The notes under the pieces were generated by a model. That model saw nothing but the letters and a program-made list of their open reading frames with translations. It ran no database searches and had not been told where the DNA came from. Source: an uncultured Duncaniella sp. (GTDB lineage Bacteria; Bacteroidota; Bacteroidia; Bacteroidales; Muribaculaceae). From it: a stretch of DNA of 64,000 bases. The DNA lies in assembly GCA_910587515.1 (NCBI GenBank), contig CAJULW010000002.1:10564-74563 (forward strand), written 5' to 3'. Positions 36,001 through 44,706 of the stretch are shown one piece after another (position 1 is the first letter of the stretch; each line of letters starts with the position of its first letter). Both the position numbers and the translations under genes were made by a program.

Positions 36001-36158
36001 TCAAAAACAAACTTAACCTCCGTCTCTTCGGAGTCGTGCAGAATCCATTCGTCATCACCAAGTACAAAGGACTCGATCCTGAAGTATTCGACGGTATCGA
36101 CAACAACGTCTACCCCCGTCCCGTCACATTCACACTTGGTCTTGTCGCCAACTTCTAA
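33056..36158 (+). pseudogene. susC: SusC-type TonB-dependent outer-membrane transporter, frame broken in a G8 tract
   Basis: Imports glycan fragments across the outer membrane with SusD as lid. From the ATG at 33056 a signal peptide ends ...VFPALAQ. Then come the carboxypeptidase-like regulatory domain (GTVIDKEGEPLIGASVLVKG), the TonB-box region (VVAIGYGVVKKSDATGSVAV) and the plug (IRIRGGSSLSANNNPL; ASNGVIIIQTKKG). At 34306-34313 eight consecutive G make the frame end at 34318. With seven G the frame continues GSGGLEKQASINPL to 36158, giving 1033 residues and a normal barrel ending in VTFTLGLVANF. The downstream part shows no other lesion. It is either a phase-variable OFF state, a fresh mutation or a sequence error. 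Confidence 0.88.
34306..34313 (+). repeat. G8 homopolymer tract inside susC
   Basis: Eight G in a row at about codon 417 of susC. One G fewer restores the reading frame; eight G leads to a stop (TGA) at 34316-34318. Such tracts are typical sites of slipped-strand mispairing. Confidence 0.85.
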
Positions 36159-36179
36159 CCAAACACGTCATTTTCAATC

Positions 36180-37916
36180 ATGAAGAATATCAATAAATAT
36201 ATAGCAGGAATAGGCATCGCAGTAGCATCGCTTGGCTTCTCCTCGTGCATTGGCGACCTTGACCTTCTGCCAAATGACGACCGCGTCATCCTCCCGACCG
36301 AATTCTCCAAAAATCCCGTCGCATATATGGAAAAAGTGATGGGCGACGTCTACCTACAATTCGCGACACACGGTGTCAACAATAACGCGGCCGTGCAAGG
36401 ATTCGACGGTGGCATGTCGACATTCCAGCGTTCAGCGTTCATCCTCGAGGAAGTCCCCACCGACGAGACATGCTGGACTCCGGCCGACACCGACTACGGT
36501 GACTTCCAATTCGGCATCGTGACTTCGAACAACCGAACCATCCTCGGAACATATTCCCGTTTCATGATCTGCGTAGCAGTCTGCAACGATTTCATCCAAA
36601 CCGTAAACAGAGGCTATTTCAATCTTGACAACGAAACACGCCAGCTTGCGGACGAATATATCCGCCAATGCAAAATCCTACGTTCCGGAGCATACTTCTA
36701 TCTTCTTGACTGTTTCGGCAATGTCCCCTATGCTGACGAAAACACAGACATCGGCTCGATACCAGCACAGCTTCCGCGCGCGGAATCTTTCAAAATCATA
36801 ACCAAGACTCTCGAAGACGTGGTTGCTGAATACGGTGATGGACCCCAAACGGCAGTCTATGGTTATGTCGGAAAGCAAGTGGCTCAGGCCCTTCTCGTTA
36901 AGTACTATCTGAACGCTGGTGTATACCTGAACGGTGACGGTGAAAACAACCCACATTGGGGCGACTGCTACCGTCATGCCGAAAACATCATCGCAGCCCA
37001 CCGAGGTGTCGGATTCAAAGGTTCCAATTCTGTAGCTTCCGGCCTCGCCAACCACTACCGCCAGCTTTTCGGAGCCAACAACGACCAATACGCTCTCGGT
37101 GGCTCGAACGAGGTAAACGAAATTATATGGGTCATCCCTCAGGAAGCAAGCAACCAATTCAACCCAGGTAGCGAAGACCCGAAGAGTCTTACCTCATGGG
37201 GCAACGGAACATTCATGCTTGACGCATGGCTCGGTGACAAGAGCGCGCTTGACGAATGGGACTGCACCAAGACTCGTTACAATTCAGGCGACGCATGGAA
37301 ATGCATGGCAGCACGCCAGCAATTCTCTCAAAAATTCGACTGGAAAAACGGAGAATACACCGACTGCGCTGACCTCCGCACTCAGGAATGGTGTGCCGGC
37401 AAAGAGAACTTCAAAATTACAAACGAGGTACTCGATCAGGATCATTTCGGCAGCAACGGCTTCCTCGCAATCAAATTCACTAACTGGAATGTCGATGCAA
37501 ACGGAGAGTTCGACCAAAACGACAAACCCGCAGCCACTGCACAGATCGGAACCGACTATCCTGTCATACGTCTCGCTGAAATCTACCTTTCTGCAGCCGA
37601 GGCTATGCTCCATGGAGCAGGCGACAGAGCAAAAGCACTTGAATATGTCAACTATATACGTGAGCGCGCAGGCCTCTCCGCTTGGGAAAGCATGACTCTC
37701 GAACAACTCCGTGACGAACGTTGCCGTGAACTATATACGGAGAATTGCCGTCGTACGGACCTAATCCGTTACGGACAATGGATCTCGGGCTACACCTGGA
37801 ACTGGAAAAACAAAGTTCCCGCAGGCGCTGATTTCGATCCGAGCTTTGTTCTTTATCCTCTGCCATCGTCAATCGCCACACCGGCGGGCTACACTCAGAA
37901 CCAAGGTTACAACTAA
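36180..37916 (+). CDS. susD: SusD/RagB-type glycan-binding surface lipoprotein
   Basis: Lid and glycan-binding partner of the SusC transporter at the cell surface. The protein has 578 residues. The signal peptide ends at the lipobox FSSC with lipidated Cys23. Tetratricopeptide-like helices follow (for example EYIRQCKILRSGAYFYLLDCFGNVPYADENT). The C-terminal region has YPVIRLAEIYLSAAEAMLHGAGD and ERAGLSAWESMTLEQLRDERCRELYTE, both diagnostic. It starts 21 bp after susC in the same unit. The sugar specificity cannot be read from it. Confidence 0.93.
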   Translation: MKNINKYIAGIGIAVASLGFSSCIGDLDLLPNDDRVILPTEFSKNPVAYMEKVMGDVYLQFATHGVNNNAAVQGFDGGMSTFQRSAFILEEVPTDETCWTPADTDYGDFQFGIVTSNNRTILGTYSRFMICVAVCNDFIQTVNRGYFNLDNETRQLADEYIRQCKILRSGAYFYLLDCFGNVPYADENTDIGSIPAQLPRAESFKIITKTLEDVVAEYGDGPQTAVYGYVGKQVAQALLVKYYLNAGVYLNGDGENNPHWGDCYRHAENIIAAHRGVGFKGSNSVASGLANHYRQLFGANNDQYALGGSNEVNEIIWVIPQEASNQFNPGSEDPKSLTSWGNGTFMLDAWLGDKSALDEWDCTKTRYNSGDAWKCMAARQQFSQKFDWKNGEYTDCADLRTQEWCAGKENFKITNEVLDQDHFGSNGFLAIKFTNWNVDANGEFDQNDKPAATAQIGTDYPVIRLAEIYLSAAEAMLHGAGDRAKALEYVNYIRERAGLSAWESMTLEQLRDERCRELYTENCRRTDLIRYGQWISGYTWNWKNKVPAGADFDPSFVLYPLPSSIATPAGYTQNQGYN

Positions 37917-37950
37917 TCCGTCGAACCTCACTTACAAAGGACATTAAACA

Positions 37951-39255
37951 ATGAAAAAATTTAAATATCTAATAGCTCTCGCGGTGGCATTCGTCGGCTT
38001 TACAAGTTGTGAGGACGACAAGGAGCCTGTCTACCACGAGCCAACCGAGTTCATACTCAACATCCCTGCACTCGCCAACCAACTATATGCTCTCGAAAAT
38101 GGCATGACAGTTGAATTGACATGCTCGCAGCCCGACTATGGCTATTCAGCCATAACCAACTATGGTATCGATATCTCGCTGACCGAAGAATTTACTGTCA
38201 ACGAAGAAGACGGAACTGAAAATTTCTATCATATCTCTGTCGGCAAACTCGCCCGGATGGAGGTGAAAGCCGAAGATTTGGCAACTGCGATATGCACACT
38301 CAACGGCATCACCGACTATGCTAACTATCCTGAAGAAGGCCTCCCAACCGCACCGGTATATATCCGCGCCACGGCCAACCTGACAGGAGTCGAAAGCAGC
38401 GCGATAGTTTCCAATACGATCTGTCTGCAATATGTGTCTCCTTTCAATCCTTATCGCGAAGGCGGACGTGTGATCTACATTTTGGGCGACGGAACTGGTT
38501 GGGACATAAACAATCCCTCAGTCCTCAAAGAGACCGCCATCGGCTCAAATGTGTATGTCGGAGCATTCAATATTCCGGCCAAAACCGACGGTTCTAACTT
38601 CCGTTTCTACACCAAGACCGGAAATTGGGGCGAAGGATCCATAGGTTCTTCAGCCGACGGCTCTGTCAACCAGCCTGTGACCCTAACCAAATCCGAACCG
38701 ACCGAATATACCGCTGTCGACGGAGGTCAGGGCAACTGGCAATTGCCTCTCGATTGGGCAGGAGGATTCGTAACCTTCACTGTCGATCTCAACGCCCAGG
38801 ACACCGAAAATCCAGCGGCAAGCAAAATTACCTTTACAATACAGGAAGGCAACTACGATATCACCAAAATGAAGTTCATCTATGTCGTTGGCGATGCTTT
38901 CGGATGGTCAGTCGACAGCCCCAACGCAGAAGATATCTATGCCAACTGCAAGCTTTATGACTACGATGACAACGGAGTCTATATGGGCATATTCACCATT
39001 CAGAAAGGAAAGGCTCAGTTCCGCTTCTATACCGAACTCGGTTCTTGGGATAACGGTTCGATCGGAGCCGGTGATTCGGATACAGAGCTCCAGATGAATG
39101 AAGACAGCGCGACAGGTATATTCAGCTACAGCGGTCAGTATGTTGACGCCAAAGGAAACTGGAAATTCACCAACTGGCCCGGTGGCAAGATGAAAATGAT
39201 TGTCGACACAAACAGCAAGCACGTCGACTTCACCTCTATCCCCGCAAGCGAATAA
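37951..39255 (+). CDS. susE: SusE-like surface glycan-binding lipoprotein with two tandem modules
   Basis: A lipoprotein of 434 residues, lipidated at Cys20 (FTSCEDDKE, with acidic residues as in surface-export signals). An N-terminal SusE domain (~25-160, FILNIPALANQLYALENGMTVELTC) resembles an Ig-like fold. Two repeated beta-sandwich modules follow. Module one is ~170-275, with YILGDGTGWDINNPS and FRFYTKTGNWGEGSIG. Module two is ~310-425, with YVVGDAFGWSVDSPN and FRFYTELGSWDNGSIG. The close similarity of the two suggests internal duplication of a starch-binding-like module. It lies 34 bp after susD. Confidence 0.87.
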   Translation: MKKFKYLIALAVAFVGFTSCEDDKEPVYHEPTEFILNIPALANQLYALENGMTVELTCSQPDYGYSAITNYGIDISLTEEFTVNEEDGTENFYHISVGKLARMEVKAEDLATAICTLNGITDYANYPEEGLPTAPVYIRATANLTGVESSAIVSNTICLQYVSPFNPYREGGRVIYILGDGTGWDINNPSVLKETAIGSNVYVGAFNIPAKTDGSNFRFYTKTGNWGEGSIGSSADGSVNQPVTLTKSEPTEYTAVDGGQGNWQLPLDWAGGFVTFTVDLNAQDTENPAASKITFTIQEGNYDITKMKFIYVVGDAFGWSVDSPNAEDIYANCKLYDYDDNGVYMGIFTIQKGKAQFRFYTELGSWDNGSIGAGDSDTELQMNEDSATGIFSYSGQYVDAKGNWKFTNWPGGKMKMIVDTNSKHVDFTSIPASE

Positions 39256-39280
39256 TAAAATCCAAAGCGGACAGGAATAA

Positions 39281-39318
39281 CCGATCGGTCTGTGACAAGA
39301 CCGGATCAGACCGATCGG
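39281..39318 (+). other. Strong hairpin between susE and susF
   Basis: CCGATCGGTCTG (39281-39292) and CAGACCGATCGG (39307-39318) pair perfectly over 12 bp with a 14-nt loop. GGACAGG upstream and CCTGTC downstream can extend it. No T run follows, so it may protect the upstream mRNA 3' end or weaken susF expression rather than terminate fully. Confidence 0.6.
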
Positions 39319-39355
39319 CCAGCCCTGTCGGCCATAAAAGACAAAAACAACCGAT

Positions 39356-40858
39356 ATGAAAAAAATATCTTTATTGTTATCGTTGGCTCTTAGCCTTGGA
39401 TTCGCGGCCTGCGATGACTACGACATGCCGAATCCTCCGGCTCAATCCAACCCGCAGGAACCCGTGATGGACGCGGCCACATTGCAAATGACGGCCAAAC
39501 CCGATCCGACACAGACAATCGACCTATCATCCATAAGCGAAGCTGGCGAAGCAGTCGAACTCGCGCGCATCGATAATATCGAAAACCTCCCGGCCGGCTA
39601 CGCACTCGAATTTGTAGCCGAGGTAGCTAAAGACGACACCTTCACCGAACCGTTCGAATGTTCCACAACTGTCACCGACAATGTGGTCTATGCTAATCCC
39701 GACGTTCTTACCGACGCGTTCCGCAGCGTACTTGGCACAATCGATCCCGCTGCACAGACTGTAAACATCCGTTTCAAGGCATACGCAGTAAACGGCACAT
39801 CCAAAGCACGACTCGGTGGCGCAGACGTATACTACTGTCCGCTCACGGCATCAATCAAACCGTTCGATCCGGATTTCACGGTGGAAGAAGCCTACTATAT
39901 CATAGGGACATGCACAGACGGCAAGATCGACCCGTCAACAGCCATACTTATGACCAATAGCGGCAAAAGCCCCTATGACGACCCCGAGTTCTCAGCTCCG
40001 GTAAGCGTTACGGCAGACCAAGCCGCTAACGGCTATCAATGGGCCATTGTCCCGCAATCCACCATGACTGCCGGATCAGGCGTCGTGTTAGCGATTTCCG
40101 ACGAAAACCTTTCAGAGGAAAGCAAAGGTTATCTCAAAAACTACCAATCAACCGAAAACTATCCTTTCGGTATGATATATCAAGATCAGACCTTCCTTAT
40201 CACCTTCAACGCGAAAGCCGATAACGATGGTCTATATTCCTATTCGGTAGAACTTGCGACTCCGGTATTCTATACCCCCGGACCATCCAACGGATGGAGT
40301 TTTGACAATTCACAAAAGCTCTATCCCGATGCACGCTATAAGAATTATCAAGGTTACGTACATATCTCCGGTGAATTTAAATTCACGACAGCCCCCGACT
40401 GGTCACATATCAATTATGGCTTCGCTGAAAACGGAAAACTCACAACAGACGGAAGTGCCGGAAATATAAAAGTCAACCAGAACGGAGAAGAACTCACCGA
40501 CGGTCTCTACTGGTGCTCGGCAAACATAGCCGATCTTTCCTACACCGCGACAAGAGTAAACACTATCGGTATTATCGGATCGGCCACTCCGGGCGGATGG
40601 GACACCGAAACCCAAATGATTCCCTCGGAAGATTTTATGACATGGACACTGACGACCAAACTCGTGGAAGGCGAACTTAAATTCCGCTCGAACAATGAAT
40701 GGGATTTCAACAATCTCGGTGGCAGCCTCGACGCATTGGTTCCTTTCGGACCGAACATCACCATCTCAGGTCCGCAGACAGGCGAAAACGTTACCATTAC
40801 CCTTCACCTCAACACCATTACCGAAGGCGTCAGCTGGTATACAGCCACAATTGAATAA
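39356..40858 (+). CDS. susF: SusF-like surface glycan-binding lipoprotein
   Basis: A lipoprotein of 500 residues, lipidated at Cys19 (FAACDDYD). It has an N-terminal SusE/F-type domain (~40-165). Three likely beta-sandwich modules follow: ~180-300 (AYYIIGTCTDGKIDPS), ~300-395 (VFYTPGPSNGWSFDNSQ with FKFTTAPDWSHINYG) and ~400-500 (IGIIGSATPGGWDTETQM with LKFRSNNEWDFNNLGG). The last module is close to those of the SusE/SusF starch proteins. It is separated from susE by 100 bp holding a strong hairpin, and ends at a clear terminator. Confidence 0.85.
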   Translation: MKKISLLLSLALSLGFAACDDYDMPNPPAQSNPQEPVMDAATLQMTAKPDPTQTIDLSSISEAGEAVELARIDNIENLPAGYALEFVAEVAKDDTFTEPFECSTTVTDNVVYANPDVLTDAFRSVLGTIDPAAQTVNIRFKAYAVNGTSKARLGGADVYYCPLTASIKPFDPDFTVEEAYYIIGTCTDGKIDPSTAILMTNSGKSPYDDPEFSAPVSVTADQAANGYQWAIVPQSTMTAGSGVVLAISDENLSEESKGYLKNYQSTENYPFGMIYQDQTFLITFNAKADNDGLYSYSVELATPVFYTPGPSNGWSFDNSQKLYPDARYKNYQGYVHISGEFKFTTAPDWSHINYGFAENGKLTTDGSAGNIKVNQNGEELTDGLYWCSANIADLSYTATRVNTIGIIGSATPGGWDTETQMIPSEDFMTWTLTTKLVEGELKFRSNNEWDFNNLGGSLDALVPFGPNITISGPQTGENVTITLHLNTITEGVSWYTATIE

Positions 40859-40899
40859 TTCCTGATAAAATAAAGATACCCTTTATTTCAATCTGAAGA

Positions 40900-40939
40900 G
40901 CCGCCCGGCCAATCCCTTGAAGGGATTCGACCGGGCGGC
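40900..40939 (+). terminator. Terminator of the susCDEF cluster
   Basis: GCCGCCCGG (40900-40908) pairs with CCGGGCGGC (40931-40939), with an inner palindrome AATCCCTTGAAGGGATT; CATATTTTTATC follows. It isolates the cluster from the convergent GH28 gene. Confidence 0.75.
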
Positions 40940-41103
40940 CATATTTTTATCACTCTTGAAACTTTAGAGTATATTTTTCGATTTGTCCTCAAACAGCTTT
41001 AAGAAAATGTCCGGATCTAACCTATTAATAATTAATGAAAAGTATAAAATACTATAAATCTATATTTGTATTAAATCCAAACACTCTCATAAGATATCTG
41101 TGA

Positions 41104-42564
41104 TCAGAAAGGTTCGGGAGCTTCGATTTTTTCTCCGGTGGTGTTCTTGGTGATATTGACATTCGTAAGGCGGACATCCTTCACCTCTCCGGTCAGAGAC
41201 AAAGCACCGTCCGTAACACCGCTCCAATCAGAATTTTTGCATTCGATATTATAGACATTGCAGCGGTCATCGAATCCGTCGATCTTCACACCGTATTTGC
41301 TCTTTTTGCAATTCACGTTGTCAAGGAAAACATTGCGGACCACAGGATAGAAATCTCGCTGACATTTCTCACGCAACTCATAGACGAGATTTATTTTCAA
41401 GACAGCCTCACGGCACTGGCCGACCTCGACATTGCGCACAAAAATATTTTCGATCAGACCTCCGCGGCAATTGTTTGTCTTGATACGGATCACACGGTCA
41501 AGATCGGGGCTGTCCATCTGACAATTCTCCACAAACAGATTGCGGTATCCGCCTGAGATCTCACTGCCTACAACCACACCACCGTGACCGTTTTTCATCT
41601 TGCAATTGCGAACGATGATATTTTCGGATGGAATGTTCCACGTACGGCCATCGCGGTTGCGTCCGCTTTTGATCGCGATACAGTCATCACCGGTATCGAA
41701 ATAGCAATCCTCAATGAGTACGTTTTTACATGACTCGGGATCGCAACCGTCACCATTGGGGCCATCATTCTGAATATGCACACCACGAACCGTAAGATTT
41801 TCACAAAGGAGCGGATGTATCACCCAGAACGGGGAACGAAGAAGCGTCACGCCTTCGATCAATACATTTTTACACTTGACAGGATTCACCAACTGCACAC
41901 GCATACCGTAGCCATCCCCCATACGACGCTGTTCCACCGGGACACCTTTTTCGTTCCATTCCTGCAATATCGGACGGCCAATACGCTGTGAGATGATATC
42001 CTTATCTTCTTCCCACCCATACTTCTTGGCTCCGCACATACGCCACCAGTTAGCGTTTTCGGCACCACCGTCTATCGTACCTTTACCAGTAATGGCTATG
42101 TTCTCCTGCTCATACGCATAGATCATAGGCTGATAGTTGTAGCAGTCCATGCCTTCCCAACGGGTGAGTACAAGAGGATATTCCTTCAAATCGGAAGTGA
42201 AAAGAAGAGTCGCCCCCTCCTCAAGATAAAGATTCACATTGCTTTTAAGTGTGATAGGGCCTGTCAACCAGGTTCCGGCCGGGATCACCACACGTCCACC
42301 ACCTTCACGCGAACAACGATCAATAACCTTATTTATCAATTGGGTATAAAGATAGCCCTTTGTTTTGGACTTTTTACCATACTTGAAAACAGGGTAATCC
42401 TTATCTCGGAATTCAGGAGCCTTTATCGACTTCTCTATCTCCGGATAGAGTTCGCTCCAGGCTTTCGCTGCCTGGTCAACTTTTCCTTTTTTCTGCGCCT
42501 CCATCGGCAACGTTGCGCAAGCGAGCGCAAGCAGAAACGTGAAAAACACTTTTTTCATGGTCAT
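41104..42564 (-). CDS. GH28 polygalacturonase-family glycoside hydrolase
   Basis: A secreted pectin-type hydrolase of the right-handed beta-helix GH28 family, 486 residues with a signal peptide (KKVFFTFLLALACATLPMEAQ). Acid residues lie in PNGDGCDPES and DTGDDCIAIKSG. NGHGGVVVGSE carries the conserved His, and VIRIKTN carries the Arg/Lys pair; all four GH28 motifs are therefore present. The start may be the second ATG at 42558. It is convergent with the susCDEF cluster and has its own promoter, so a functional link to it is likely by position only. The exact substrate (polygalacturonan or rhamnogalacturonan) cannot be told. Confidence 0.92.
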   Translation of the reverse strand: MTMKKVFFTFLLALACATLPMEAQKKGKVDQAAKAWSELYPEIEKSIKAPEFRDKDYPVFKYGKKSKTKGYLYTQLINKVIDRCSREGGGRVVIPAGTWLTGPITLKSNVNLYLEEGATLLFTSDLKEYPLVLTRWEGMDCYNYQPMIYAYEQENIAITGKGTIDGGAENANWWRMCGAKKYGWEEDKDIISQRIGRPILQEWNEKGVPVEQRRMGDGYGMRVQLVNPVKCKNVLIEGVTLLRSPFWVIHPLLCENLTVRGVHIQNDGPNGDGCDPESCKNVLIEDCYFDTGDDCIAIKSGRNRDGRTWNIPSENIIVRNCKMKNGHGGVVVGSEISGGYRNLFVENCQMDSPDLDRVIRIKTNNCRGGLIENIFVRNVEVGQCREAVLKINLVYELREKCQRDFYPVVRNVFLDNVNCKKSKYGVKIDGFDDRCNVYNIECKNSDWSGVTDGALSLTGEVKDVRLTNVNITKNTTGEKIEAPEPF

Positions 42565-42783
42565 AAAATTATAACTAAATAAATTAATATAATCAAACGA
42601 TATTACGACTGTAAAATATAAAATAAAAAACGGATCTGTTTTACCAATTTTTCTGACACACCCTAACCAAAATTACAAAAATCATCCGGACATACTGACT
42701 GTCGGCGGTCGCAGCCGACAAAACAGATACATGACATCCAAAATCGAGATTCCGGTGACAGATCAAAAAACATCTTCCGAGCA

Positions 42784-42814
42784 CAAAATTAATGAGAATA
42801 CATCAAAATACAAA
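42784..42814 (-). promoter_or_regulatory. Candidate promoter of the GH28 gene
   Basis: On the minus strand, TTTG (42814-42811), a 19-bp spacer and TAATTTTG (42791-42784) match the consensus exactly. The leader to the ATG would be about 210 nt. A closer TAATTTTG (42675-42668) lacks a -33 box. Confidence 0.55.
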
Positions 42815-42835
42815 ATGCCGGCTTTTTTCGCGTAT

Positions 42836-42868
42836 GTTGCTGAGTATTAAAAAAATTTCGTAACTTTG
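42836..42868 (+). promoter_or_regulatory. Candidate promoter of the glycogen synthase gene
   Basis: GTTG (42836-42839), a 21-bp spacer and TAACTTTG (42861-42868). It lies 21 bp from the divergent GH28 promoter. The leader would be about 28 nt. Confidence 0.52.
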
Positions 42869-42902
42869 TGGCTTGAAACGAAAAACATCATAGTATTATA
42901 GA

Positions 42903-44618
42903 ATGGACAAAAAAAATGCTGTACCTACAGTCGATTTACTTTTCGAAGTAAGCTGGGAGGTCTGTAACAAAATCGGTGGAATATATACCGTCCTGTCCAC
43001 AAAGGCAAAAACCCTCCAGAAACTCAACAAAGACAAAAGCATCTTTATAGGACCGGACGTGTGGAGCGCGGAAAACCCGTCTCCATGGTTCAAGGAATGC
43101 AATGTCAACGGACTTTCAGAATGTATCAGCAAAGCTGAACTACCCGAAGGAATCGGTGTAAGAATCGGTCGTTGGGATATACCGGGAAACCCGATCGCAG
43201 TGCTTGTGAAATTTGATGGTATGTATGCCGTCAAAAACGACTTTTACGGCGAAATGTGGAACCGGTTCGGTGTTGATTCACTCCACGCCTACGGAGACTA
43301 CGACGAAGGATGCGCATTTGCCCACGCGTCAGGAATATTGATCGAATCAATCGTAAAATCCGGCTTCGGACAACCACTGACACCCACCGGAAGAATATCA
43401 AAAAGACATCGCACCGGTATAGTGGCTCATTTTGACGAGTGGACCACAGGTATGGGTCTCCTATATGTGAAATGGAAGCTTCCTCAGGTCGCAACCGTAT
43501 TCACCACACATGCGACAAGCATAGGCCGAAGCATCTGCGGCAACAACAAACCGCTATATGACTATCTCGAAGGCTATAACGGAGACCAGATGGCCCGCGA
43601 GCTGAACATGGAAGCCAAACATTCATTGGAAAAAGCCGCAGCGCACGCGGCCGACGCGTTTACGACCGTAAGCGAAATCACAGCCAAGGAATGTGAACAG
43701 CTGCTTGAACGACGTCCCGACGTGGTGACGCCAAACGGGTTCGAGAAAAATTTCGTGCCCTCATCGGCCAAAATGCCTAAAGTACGGAAAGAAGCCCGAG
43801 AAAAAATGCTCACCGTCGCGTCAGCTCTCACCGGCCGACATTTCGACGACAACTCTTTTATCGTCATCACAAGCGGCCGATGCGAATATCGCAACAAAGG
43901 CCTTGATCTTTTTTTGGACACTTGTGACGAACTTAGACATTGCGAGATCTGTCGTGACATAGTAGCCTTCGTCATGGTCCCGGCCTGGCCTAAAGAAGCC
44001 CGTATAGATCTTAAATCACGAATGGATGTCATGGGCGGGAAACCATTCACATCAAACGAAGCCGCACTGGACTATCCGGTGATCACTCATTGGCTCAACA
44101 ATCCTGACAATGACGCGGTCAACCAACGTATAAACCATCTCGGGTTCACAAAGTCGGAAAAGCGCGTTCACGTCATTTATGTCCCCTGCTACCTGAATGG
44201 TTCGGATGGAATATTCAATATCGGTTATTACGATCTTCTCCCCGGAGCCGACGCCTCGATATTCCCCTCTTATTATGAACCCTGGGGATACACCCCTCTT
44301 GAGAGTGTGGCTTTCGGGGTCCCGACAGTCACCACGTCACTCTCTGGTTTCGGTCAATGGATACTCACAGACTTCGACAACTATTTCGATGAGTGCGGTG
44401 TCAATGTCATCGGTCGCGGAGACTCAAACTACCGCAATGTAGTCGAAAACATAGCTCATTCCATCGAATATCTGAACCGAGCATCCGAAAAGGAAATCAA
44501 ACGTATCCGCAAAGCGGCCATGGACACAGCGTCCAAAGCGGATTGGTCCAATTTTATATGCCATTATGAAACGGCATACGGCATAGCTATACAAAAAGCG
44601 TTCGAACGGCTGAAATAG
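42903..44618 (+). CDS. GT3-type glycogen synthase
   Basis: Elongates glycogen from a nucleotide sugar. The protein has 571 residues and resembles the eukaryotic GT3 family rather than bacterial GlgA (GT5). It begins LLFEVSWEVCNKIGGIYTVLSTKAKTL and contains HFDEWTTGMGLLYVKWKLPQVATVFTTHATSIGR. The GT-B donor site motif is FPSYYEPWGYTPLESVAFGVPTVTT, with the E-x7-E pair around EPWGYTPLE. It is read together with the phosphorylase gene 88 bp downstream. The GT3 form is usual in Bacteroidota. Confidence 0.93.
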   Translation: MDKKNAVPTVDLLFEVSWEVCNKIGGIYTVLSTKAKTLQKLNKDKSIFIGPDVWSAENPSPWFKECNVNGLSECISKAELPEGIGVRIGRWDIPGNPIAVLVKFDGMYAVKNDFYGEMWNRFGVDSLHAYGDYDEGCAFAHASGILIESIVKSGFGQPLTPTGRISKRHRTGIVAHFDEWTTGMGLLYVKWKLPQVATVFTTHATSIGRSICGNNKPLYDYLEGYNGDQMARELNMEAKHSLEKAAAHAADAFTTVSEITAKECEQLLERRPDVVTPNGFEKNFVPSSAKMPKVRKEAREKMLTVASALTGRHFDDNSFIVITSGRCEYRNKGLDLFLDTCDELRHCEICRDIVAFVMVPAWPKEARIDLKSRMDVMGGKPFTSNEAALDYPVITHWLNNPDNDAVNQRINHLGFTKSEKRVHVIYVPCYLNGSDGIFNIGYYDLLPGADASIFPSYYEPWGYTPLESVAFGVPTVTTSLSGFGQWILTDFDNYFDECGVNVIGRGDSNYRNVVENIAHSIEYLNRASEKEIKRIRKAAMDTASKADWSNFICHYETAYGIAIQKAFERLK

Positions 44619-44706
44619 ATAACGCACACAATAACAACTCCGAAATAATTGTAACAACTCTCCTCTTAAACAAAAAACGAGAGTAAAAAACCAATTTCTT
44701 AAGAAT

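Larger units (their letters stand above)
42565..42902. other. Intergenic region with divergent promoters of GH28 and glycogen synthase
   Basis: These 338 bp are AT-rich and hold no gene. Two promoters lie back to back at 42784-42814 (minus) and 42836-42868 (plus). A second -7-like element for the GH28 gene lies at 42668-42675. Nothing else is seen. Confidence 0.6.
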
